In this document: positions 31,758 to 37,660 of the stretch, piece after piece | How the letters are laid out: each line of letters begins with the position of its first letter | Numbering within the stretch: position 1 is the first letter of the stretch | Assembly (NCBI GenBank): GCA_004213565.1 | Contig: SHBB01000009.1 | Location: forward strand, 1 to 37,660 | Origin: Sandaracinaceae bacterium | Lineage (GTDB): Bacteria > Myxococcota_A > Polyangia > Polyangiales > Sandaracinaceae | Length of the DNA: 37,660 nucleotides | Direction of reading: 5' to 3' | Notes under the pieces: model-generated | Databases searched by the model: none | Told to the model about the DNA's origin: nothing | The model's input: only the letters and a program-made list of their open reading frames with translations | Made by a program: the position numbers and the translations under genes

Positions 31758-33248
31758 ATGAGAAACTTACTTGGTCTGTTCATGGTGGCGTTCGCGTTCA
31801 CGGGGCTGTCGATGCCGATCACGGCCGACGCGCAGGACGTCCTCTACTGTAGAGACGGCAACTCGGGCACGGACGCGATGGACGCCGCGCTCATGGACTT
31901 CACGGCGATGAGTCCGATGGCGACGGTGACGCGAAACCTCGAGGACACGAGCCTGACGGCGTGTGAGACGGCGCTCGCCGGCACCACGTTCGACCTGGTG
32001 ATCGTGGCGGTGCAAAGCAACGGTCCGTACACGACGCCCAACTTCGACGCGCACGTGATGGGTGGGGGGCGCACCATCTTCACGGAGTGGAACCAGGACG
32101 CGGCCAACGCGGCGATGTTCGGAGCCACCTACACGGGCGAGACGAACACCACGACGCTCACCGTCGTGGCGCCGTTCGACGCGGGGCTCACGGCCAACCC
32201 GATCACGCTGATGAACCCCGGCTGGGGCACGTACACGATGACGCTCGCTCCGACGGGAGGCGCCACCTCGATCGCGAGGCTCGGCTCGGGCGCGGGCGCG
32301 GTGCGCTCGGCGAGCGGTCGCACGATCATCAACGGGATGCTCTTCGACACGGGCGGCGCGGACCTGCAGAGGTTCTTCCTGAACGAGATCCGGGCGCTGC
32401 TCGGGCCCGACGCCGACGGCGACGGCGTGGACGCGCCCGCGGACTGCGACGACTTCGACCCGACGGTCTTCCCGGGCGCGCCCGACATGGTGTGTGACGG
32501 GGTCGACAACGACTGCAACGGCACGGCCGACGACGGGTTCATGGGCACCGCCACCACGTGTGGCGTGGGCGCGTGCGAAGGCGCGGGCATGACCACGTGC
32601 ATGGCCGGCGTCGAGGGCGACACCTGCGTCGCGGGAGCGCCGGCCCCGGACGACGCCACGTGCGACGGCGTCGACGACGACTGCGATGGGATGACGGACG
32701 AGGACTACGCCTCCGTCGACACGATGTGTGGTCTCGGCCCTTGCGCGGCGACCGGGACGAGCTCCTGCGTGGAGGGCGTCGAGATGGACACGTGCATGCC
32801 CGGCACGCCGGCGGGCGAGGACACGACCTGCGACGCGATGGACGACGACTGCGACGGCATGGTCGACGAGGCGTTCGTGGGCGAAGCCACGACGTGCGGC
32901 GTCGGCGCCTGCATGACGATGGTGTCGAGCACCTGCGTCGACGGCATGACCGAAGACGCGTGCGTGCCCGGGACGCCGGCCGCGGACGACTCGACCTGCG
33001 ACGGCATCGACGACGACTGCGACATGAGCGTCGACGAGGACGGAGTCTGTGGAGACACGGACAGCGGCGCGATCGACTCGGACGCGGGGACCGGCGGCGC
33101 CGACGCGGGGACCGATCCGATGGCGGCGGGCGGCGGCTGCAGCTGTCGCGTCACGGGCCCGAGTGACGCCAGCGGTCAGTCCGCGGGCTGGGCGTTCGGT
33201 CTGCTCGGCTTGCTCGGCCTGGCGCTCGTGCGCCGTCGACTCCGCTGA
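31758..33248 (+). CDS. MopE-like surface protein with MYXO-CTERM tail
   Basis: A 496-residue secreted protein. Signal peptide at 1-25 (ending ADA), then a domain of about 190 residues without a known family (FDLVIVAVQSNGPY; GGGRTIFTEWNQDAANAAMFG), which looks like the ThuA/GATase-like 'line-of-sight' folds seen in surface proteins, though I am not sure. Residues 216-430 hold four 'CDGxDxDCxxxxDE' metal-binding motifs, with spacers containing CGVGAC. The end has GGGCSC, a hydrophobic stretch (WAFGLLGLLGLALV) and RRRLR, a MYXO-CTERM sorting signal for cleavage and anchoring at the cell surface. AGGAGG precedes the ATG. Confidence 0.88.
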   Translation: MRNLLGLFMVAFAFTGLSMPITADAQDVLYCRDGNSGTDAMDAALMDFTAMSPMATVTRNLEDTSLTACETALAGTTFDLVIVAVQSNGPYTTPNFDAHVMGGGRTIFTEWNQDAANAAMFGATYTGETNTTTLTVVAPFDAGLTANPITLMNPGWGTYTMTLAPTGGATSIARLGSGAGAVRSASGRTIINGMLFDTGGADLQRFFLNEIRALLGPDADGDGVDAPADCDDFDPTVFPGAPDMVCDGVDNDCNGTADDGFMGTATTCGVGACEGAGMTTCMAGVEGDTCVAGAPAPDDATCDGVDDDCDGMTDEDYASVDTMCGLGPCAATGTSSCVEGVEMDTCMPGTPAGEDTTCDAMDDDCDGMVDEAFVGEATTCGVGACMTMVSSTCVDGMTEDACVPGTPAADDSTCDGIDDDCDMSVDEDGVCGDTDSGAIDSDAGTGGADAGTDPMAAGGGCSCRVTGPSDASGQSAGWAFGLLGLLGLALVRRRLR

Positions 33249-33288
33249 GACCAGGTCCGCCGGAGCGCGCGCAGGCTCCGGCGGACGC
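33126..33288 (+). repeat. 163-bp direct repeat, copy 1 (MYXO-CTERM tail and hairpin)
   Basis: Covers the last 41 codons of the MopE-like gene, its stop and the hairpin after it. Copy 2 at 34605-34767 is identical except for three substitutions and has no gaps. Confidence 0.95.
33255..33286 (+). terminator. Hairpin after the MYXO-CTERM gene
   Basis: A perfect 12-bp stem (33255-33266 with 33275-33286, 8-nt loop) starting 7 bp after the stop codon. There is no T-run, so it may work as a Rho-assisted or bidirectional barrier between the convergent MopE-like and DUF4272 genes. Confidence 0.6.
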
Positions 33289-33299
33289 TGGCTCACCCG

Positions 33300-34310
33300 T
33301 CAGGTCGGCGTGTCGACGTCGTCCCAGGCGGCGCCCTGGAAGCCGACCAGCCAGTTGAGCGCGTGGTGACGCTCGGCGATCACGCCCGGCTCGAGGCCGG
33401 CCGGAGGCTGGACGCGCTCGACCTGGACGGCCTGCCGCGTGGCCCAGTGGAGCCGGTAGTGCATGTCGAGGGCGTCGAGGATCTCCGACGTCGGCCGCAG
33501 CTCGGCGGCGTCCGTGGTGTCGGCGGCCTTCACCGTGGCGGGGACATCGCAGATGGACGTCGGCGGCGCGAGGTCGTCGAAATGTCCGAGCGCCCAAGAG
33601 AGCACGTAGAGCGCCTCGTAGCGCCACGCGTGGTCGACCACCTCCTGAGGCGGCGGCGTCTCTTGCCCCATGAAGGCGCGCTCGCGCGGGCTGAGCCCAT
33701 CGAACGCGTCGGGGAACCGCTCGCGGATCTCGGCGACCGGCCAGGGATCTCCGGTGTTGAGCGTCTCGGCGCGCAGCGCGACGACGAGGAGCGCTCGCGT
33801 CCGCCTGTGAACCTCGTCGGCGCTGCGCAGCCGCACCTCGAGCTCGCTCACGGTCGGAGGGAGCGAGGCAGGCACGGAGACTTCCATCTCGGCCAAGGCG
33901 TCGAGGATGCGCGCGCGCCGCTCGAGCGCGTCGGTGGGGAACGGGAGGCTCGCCTGAGGGTCGGCCGCGCCGCCGGGCTGGAAGAGCACGCGGCCTTCTG
34001 GATCGCGCACCGACCCGTCGGGCAGGAACAACACCGCGTTGGATGCGCGCGCCCAGGGCGACAGCCGGGGGAGGACCTCCTCGGTGACCTCCAGGCTGAG
34101 GTGATTGCGGACCCGCAGGATGTGCTGGATCAGGTGGTAGCGATCCGATGTCATCTCGCCCCCGCCGCTCTTCGCGACGTAGCCCGCGAAGCCGTCGAGG
34201 TGCGAGGCCAGCTCGGGGTCCTCGACGCCGCGCCGGCCCAGCTGCCGGTGCTCGATGTCCGGGGCAGTGATCTCTCGGTGTGTGGCGTAGACGTTGACGA
34301 TGACGCTCAT
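33300..34310 (-). CDS. DUF4272-domain protein
   Basis: A 336-residue cytosolic protein. The region from about 130 to 330 matches DUF4272: RRARILDALAEMEVSVP, then EVHRRTRALLVVALRAETLN, RYEALYVLSWALGHFDDL and MHYRLHWATRQA. The first 120 residues (MSVIVNVYATHREI; YHLIQHILRVRNHLSLEV) are an N-terminal domain often seen with it. The function of DUF4272 is unknown, and it is widespread in bacteria as a stand-alone protein, sometimes near toxin loci. ATG 34310 is preferred over 34322 by similarity of the MSVIVNVY start to the strand-rich N terminus. It is convergent with the MYXO-CTERM gene. Confidence 0.82.
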   Translation of the reverse strand: MSVIVNVYATHREITAPDIEHRQLGRRGVEDPELASHLDGFAGYVAKSGGGEMTSDRYHLIQHILRVRNHLSLEVTEEVLPRLSPWARASNAVLFLPDGSVRDPEGRVLFQPGGAADPQASLPFPTDALERRARILDALAEMEVSVPASLPPTVSELEVRLRSADEVHRRTRALLVVALRAETLNTGDPWPVAEIRERFPDAFDGLSPRERAFMGQETPPPQEVVDHAWRYEALYVLSWALGHFDDLAPPTSICDVPATVKAADTTDAAELRPTSEILDALDMHYRLHWATRQAVQVERVQPPAGLEPGVIAERHHALNWLVGFQGAAWDDVDTPT

Positions 34311-34373
34311 GGGTGCAGGCAATCGTGACTCGGATAGCTCGACTACCGCAAGCCCCTGCGCGAAGGCTCGCGG

Positions 34374-34604
34374 TCAGGTCCGCCCGGGAGGCGCGTGCCG
34401 CAGGCCGAAGCGCTCGTCGAGCACGGCGAGGAGCGCGTCGGCCGAGCCCACCTGGGTCCGCTCGACATGCTCTCCACGACGCAGGGTGAGCGTGTCTCCG
34501 CGGAGCGTCAGGCGGCCGCCGTCGGGGAGCGCGCGCGCGACCATCGGCTCGCGGCGAAAGGCCGAGTCCGGGTGCGTGCTCGCGTACCAGCTCGCGGGGC
34601 CGAT
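34374..34604 (-). pseudogene. C-terminal remnant of an arylamine N-acetyltransferase
   Basis: The frame reads ASWYASTHPDSAFRREPMVA, then ARALPDGGRLTLRGDTLTLR, and ends LLAVLDERFGLRHAPP before its stop at 34374. This is the C-terminal third of arylamine N-acetyltransferases (WYxSTHPDSxF, 'RLTLRG', and the final 'FGL'). The catalytic Cys-His-Asp part, about 190 residues, is missing. Going upstream on the minus strand, the sequence changes at 34604/34605 into the copy-2 repeat of the MYXO-CTERM tail, so the gene was cut by a recombination event. It cannot be active. Confidence 0.6.
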
Positions 34605-34767
34605 GCGGGCGGTGGCTGCAGCTGTCGCGTCACGGGCCCGAGTGACGCCAGCGGTCAGTCCGCGGGCTGGGCGTTCGGTCTGCTCGGCTTGCTCGGCTTG
34701 GCGCTCGTGCGCCGTCGACTCCGCTGAGATCAGGTCCGCCGGAGCGCGCGCAGGCTCCGGCGGACGC
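34605..34767 (+). repeat. 163-bp direct repeat, copy 2
   Basis: Duplicate of 33126-33288 with three substitutions (34613 and two others) and the same orientation, including the intact MYXO-CTERM coding frame, stop codon and the 12-bp hairpin (34734-34745 with 34754-34765). No gene precedes it in frame. The rest of the gap to 34996 has no gene; an AT-rich patch at about 34918-34945 stands out and could be part of the OmpA-gene promoter. Confidence 0.95.
34734..34765 (+). terminator. Duplicated hairpin in repeat copy 2
   Basis: The same 12-bp stem as at 33255-33286, carried along with the duplicated segment. Here it follows no intact gene on the plus strand. Confidence 0.5.
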
Positions 34768-34996
34768 AGCGCTCGGTCGAGGTCAGGGCCCCCTGAGATG
34801 CCGCTGTTGCGCTCGAGCATGGCGGTGAGGCCAGGCGCGCGGTTGGGTCTGCGCTCGTCTCGGGACGGGCTCGCCAGTCGCGCGCGTCTGCGTGGAACAC
34901 GCTGCCCCGGCGTCCCAGAAACATTGGATTTTTCCGATATATATGAGACGGTCGTCCCAGTCAGGGGGGTCAGCGGCCTCTCAGGGGGAGCAGACC

Positions 34997-36307
34997 ATGA
35001 GAACCGATACGAGGTGGCGCGCAGTGTGGCTTTCGCTTGCCCCGTTTCTGGTTGCCATCGTGGCCCTGGCGGCCTTTCCCGTCACCGCGAGCGCCAGCCC
35101 GGGCCTGCACACGGTGAGGGTGGAAGGCGCTGGCGCGCTGATGCTCACCGAGCCGCAGACCCAGCAATACGACTTCGGCGGGGGTGGCGCGCTGGGCTAC
35201 GAGCTCCGGTTCATCCCCTACCTGGGCGTCGAGGCGCGCTTCGCGGCGTTCTTCTTCCCGTCTACGCCCGCGCAGCCGACGGTCGATGGGTACGGCGCGG
35301 CCTACACCCCGACGCTCGGTCTGCGCCTCCACCCCCTGCCCGACCTGGAGCTGGGTGACCTCTGGATCCAGGCGGGCGGCGGCGCTTCCATCACCGATGG
35401 CGCCCCGCTTCCTGCCCTCGAGGTCGCAGTGGGCTTCGAGCTCGAGCTGCTCTGGTGGCTGCGCGCGGGTCCCTTCGTTCGGTACGAGCACGTCTTCGAG
35501 CTGAGCGATCTGCCGGGGGCCGCGAGCGCGGGGTTCCTGCAGATGGGTGTCTCGTTCGCGTTCCTCGGCGAAGAGCCCGTCGAGGAAGAGCCGGTCGAAG
35601 AGGAAGCGCCGCCGCCGGCGCCGCCGTCCGATCGCGACGGTGACGGCTTGTACGATGACGCGGATGGCTGCCCGGACGAGGCCGAGGACGCTGATGGGTT
35701 CGAGGACGACGACGGCTGCCCCGATCCGGACAACGACGCCGATGGCGTGCTCGACGAGTCGGACGAGTGCCCGCTCGAAGCCGAAGACCGAGACGGATTC
35801 GAAGACGACAACGGCTGCCCCGACCCGGACAACGACCAGGACTCGATCCTCGACGGAGCGGACCAGTGCCCGAACGAGGCCGAGAGCCCGAACAACTATC
35901 GGGATGAGGACGGCTGTCCGGACGAGGCGCCCGAATCGGAGCAGGAGCTGCAGCGTCTCTCGGAGCGGATCCTCTTCCCGAACGATCGCGTGCGGCCCAC
36001 CAGAAGCTCGCGCAGCGTTCTTCGCAGGGTGATCGCGCTGCTGAACGCCCACCCCGAGATCGCGCGGATCCGGATCGAGGCGCACGCCTCCACGACCGGC
36101 AGCTCCGAGTACAACCTCGAGCTGAGCCGGCGCCGCGGAGAGCGTGTTCGCGACCTCCTCGTCCGCGGGGGCGTGGCCGTCGAGCGCCTCGAGGTGCAGG
36201 CGTTCGGCGACACCAACCCCGAGTTCACGGGCGGCTCCGAAGACGACGAAGCGCAGAACCGCCGCGTCATCTTCACTGTCCTCGAGCGCGCAGAAACCAC
36301 GGAGTAG
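34997..36307 (+). CDS. OmpA-family protein with thrombospondin type 3 repeats
   Basis: A 436-residue outer membrane protein. Signal peptide at 1-34 (ending ASA). Residues 35-191 alternate strands as in an eight-stranded barrel (GYELRFIPYLGVEARFAAFF to GFLQMGVSFAFLG). An acidic/Pro hinge (192-210) leads to calcium-binding thrombospondin type 3 repeats (212-310, units like DADGFEDDDGCPDPDND). Residues 320-432 are the OmpA peptidoglycan-binding domain with LELSRRRGERVRDLLV and the closing EAQNRRVIF. It should tie the outer membrane to peptidoglycan. ATG 34997 is supported by GGGGAG upstream; earlier in-frame starts are not. The next gene begins 5 bp later, so they form an operon. Confidence 0.93.
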   Translation: MRTDTRWRAVWLSLAPFLVAIVALAAFPVTASASPGLHTVRVEGAGALMLTEPQTQQYDFGGGGALGYELRFIPYLGVEARFAAFFFPSTPAQPTVDGYGAAYTPTLGLRLHPLPDLELGDLWIQAGGGASITDGAPLPALEVAVGFELELLWWLRAGPFVRYEHVFELSDLPGAASAGFLQMGVSFAFLGEEPVEEEPVEEEAPPPAPPSDRDGDGLYDDADGCPDEAEDADGFEDDDGCPDPDNDADGVLDESDECPLEAEDRDGFEDDNGCPDPDNDQDSILDGADQCPNEAESPNNYRDEDGCPDEAPESEQELQRLSERILFPNDRVRPTRSSRSVLRRVIALLNAHPEIARIRIEAHASTTGSSEYNLELSRRRGERVRDLLVRGGVAVERLEVQAFGDTNPEFTGGSEDDEAQNRRVIFTVLERAETTE

Positions 36308-36312
36308 AACCG

Positions 36313-37660
36313 ATGAACCGCAACCAATGCATCCTCTGGCTCGCTCCCGCGGCGTGCCTCTTCCTGGCCAGCTGCGGCGCGCGCATCACCGACGAGGGTG
36401 GTGTGGACGCTGGCGACGGGTCGGACTCGGGTCCTGCCGCGTGCGCCGCTGACGAGGAGCGCTGCGACGGGGTGTGCGTCGACACCGGGCTCGACCCCGC
36501 GAACTGCGGAGCCTGCGGCACCACCTGCGCCGAGGGTGAGGTCTGCTCCGCGGGCAGCTGCGCGGTGTTCTGCGGGCCTGGCACCACGGAGTGCGGCGGC
36601 TCCTGCGTCGACACCGATCTCGACCCGAGCCACTGCGGGGCGTGCGACGCCGCCTGCGCGGACGGGGAGGTCTGCTCGGGAGGGACATGCGGGCTGAGCT
36701 GCACGGGCGGCACGACTCTCTGCGGCGACGAGTGTGTGGATACCGACACCGACGCGGCGCACTGCGGGGGATGTGACAGCGCGTGCACCGCGGGCCTCGT
36801 GTGCTCCGTGGGCGGCTGCGGTCTGGATTGCTCGGGCGGCACGACTCTCTGCGGCGACGCCTGCGTCGACACCGACACGGACCCGGCCCATTGCGGCGGC
36901 TGCGACACGGCCTGCGCGCCGGGCGAGGTGTGCTCGGATGGAACCTGCGGGCTCACCTGCGCGGGGGGCTCGACGCTCTGCGATGGGAGCTGCGTCGACG
37001 TCCGAACCGATCCCGCCCACTGCGGCGCCTGCGACGCGGCCTGCGGCGCCGAGGAGGTCTGCTCGAGCGGCACCTGCGGCCTCAGCTGCGTCGGCGGCAC
37101 GACGATCTGCGGCACCATGTGTGTGGACAGCCAGAACGACCCGGCGAACTGCGGGGGCTGCGCGATGGCATGCGCGAGCGGCGAGTTCTGCTCGGCGGGC
37201 AGCTGCACGGCGCTGTGCCCGGCTCCGCGAACGGACTGCGGCGGCGGCGCCTGCGTGGATACCGCGAGCGATCCGGCCAACTGTGGCGGCTGTGGGGTCG
37301 CGTGCACGATGGGCGAGTACTGCGCGTCCGGCAGCTGCACCGCGGTGTGCCCCTCTCCCCGAACCGGCTGCGCCGGCGCCTGCGTCGACACCTCGAGCGA
37401 CCCAGCCCACTGTGGCGGCTGCGGCGTCGCGTGCGGCGCGGGCGAGTACTGCGCGTCCGGCAGCTGCACCCCGCTCTGCGCGCCTCCTCGGACGGACTGC
37501 GGCGGCGCCTGCGTCGACACCGTGAGCGACCCGTCCCACTGCGGCGGCTGCGGCGTGGCGTGCGCGGCGGGTGAGTACTGCGCGATGGGGAGCTGCGCGG
37601 CCCTGTGCGCCGCGCCGCGAACGGACTGCGGTGGCGGCGCGTGCGTGGACACCTCCAGTG
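36313..37660 (+). CDS. Lipoprotein with tandem 43-residue Cys-rich repeats (partial, runs off the window)
   Basis: The reading frame is open from ATG 36313 to the window's end (449 codons so far). MNRNQCILWLAPAACLFLASC gives a lipoprotein signal (lipobox LASC). After a Gly/Asp/Ser linker come nine complete repeats and the start of a tenth, each 43-44 residues and of the form C-GG-x-CVDT-x2-DPxHCGGC-x3-C-x2-GExCxxGxC. Regular cysteines suggest stacked disulfide-locked modules on the cell surface. Repeats 2-5 (GLxC-x-GGTTL type) and 6-9 (ALCxxPRTD type) form two subfamilies, a sign of stepwise duplication. Gene lies 5 bp after the OmpA gene. Function unknown; such modules are frequent in myxobacterial surface lipoproteins. 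Confidence 0.85.
   Translation, partial: MNRNQCILWLAPAACLFLASCGARITDEGGVDAGDGSDSGPAACAADEERCDGVCVDTGLDPANCGACGTTCAEGEVCSAGSCAVFCGPGTTECGGSCVDTDLDPSHCGACDAACADGEVCSGGTCGLSCTGGTTLCGDECVDTDTDAAHCGGCDSACTAGLVCSVGGCGLDCSGGTTLCGDACVDTDTDPAHCGGCDTACAPGEVCSDGTCGLTCAGGSTLCDGSCVDVRTDPAHCGACDAACGAEEVCSSGTCGLSCVGGTTICGTMCVDSQNDPANCGGCAMACASGEFCSAGSCTALCPAPRTDCGGGACVDTASDPANCGGCGVACTMGEYCASGSCTAVCPSPRTGCAGACVDTSSDPAHCGGCGVACGAGEYCASGSCTPLCAPPRTDCGGACVDTVSDPSHCGGCGVACAAGEYCAMGSCAALCAAPRTDCGGGACVDTSS

Noticed and set aside
34918-34945. Housekeeping promoter in the AT-rich patch before the OmpA gene
   Set aside because: TTGGAT and TATATA are too close together (about 8 nt) to be a -35/-10 pair; no better pair was found, so it is only noted as a patch.
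35896-37652. Two long minus-strand reading frames opposite the OmpA and Cys-repeat genes
   Set aside because: Repetitive composition mirrors the plus-strand repeats; no start region, domain or ribosome binding site. The plus-strand genes carry signal peptides and known domains.

Overview
The window looks like a chromosome segment of a high-GC member of the Myxococcota (Polyangia; a Sandaracinus-like relative is my best guess). This rests on very high GC with strong G/C third-position bias, many small Cys-bearing lipoproteins with Asp/Ala/Gly-rich linkers, MopE-like 'CDGxDDDCDG' motifs, a MYXO-CTERM-type C-terminal sorting tail, an OmpA protein with thrombospondin type 3 repeats, and long multi-modular genes. 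No rRNA, tRNA, CRISPR array, insertion sequence or phage gene was recognised. Taxonomy is inference.

Layout. 1-2186: a palindromic element and terminator-like hairpin, then a thioredoxin-like protein, an EVE-domain protein, a zinc-ribbon membrane protein and a STAS-like protein. 2300-6510: a tandem-HTH DUF4423 (TIGR02147-type) regulator divergent from two overlapping lipoprotein genes, a GH1 beta-glucosidase and a Cys-rich lipoprotein. 6557-9405: a FIST sensor and a cytosolic hybrid histidine kinase, translationally coupled by an ATGA overlap. 9501-11942: an EF-G paralogue with a clear terminator and an unusual 5' region (41-codon upstream ORF followed by nested hairpins). 11943-17486: a GNAT-nitrilase fusion, a Tat-type berberine-bridge-like FAD oxidase, an antitoxin with a truncated toxin, a fatty acid hydroxylase, a TerB-like protein and a secreted Cys-rich protein.

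17358-30467 is the accessory core, a type VI secretion (T6SS) spike and effector locus. On the minus strand lie a probable HELAH zinc-metallopeptidase effector and a lipoprotein. Divergent on the plus strand are vgrG, a TPR-like probable adaptor, a 1348-residue PAAR-RHS protein with an unrecognised C-terminal toxin, and an overlapping probable immunity gene. Downstream, low-GC-biased, unrecognised immunity-like genes alternate with short, broken pieces of the RHS core, all in the same orientation. I read this as a fossil record of successive toxin/immunity replacements in which the immunity genes survive and the toxins do not.

30540-37660 returns to envelope functions: a lipoprotein, a MYXO-CTERM MopE-like protein, a DUF4272 protein, a decapitated arylamine N-acetyltransferase remnant fused to a 163-bp duplicate of the MYXO-CTERM tail, an OmpA-family protein and a lipoprotein of 43-residue Cys-rich repeats that runs off the window.

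Many starts in the window have no Shine-Dalgarno sequence but do have a TANNNT-like -10 hexamer 6-9 nt upstream, which suggests leaderless mRNAs. Genes with long leaders (EF-G, vgrG, OmpA, the MYXO-CTERM protein) do have purine-rich ribosome binding sites.
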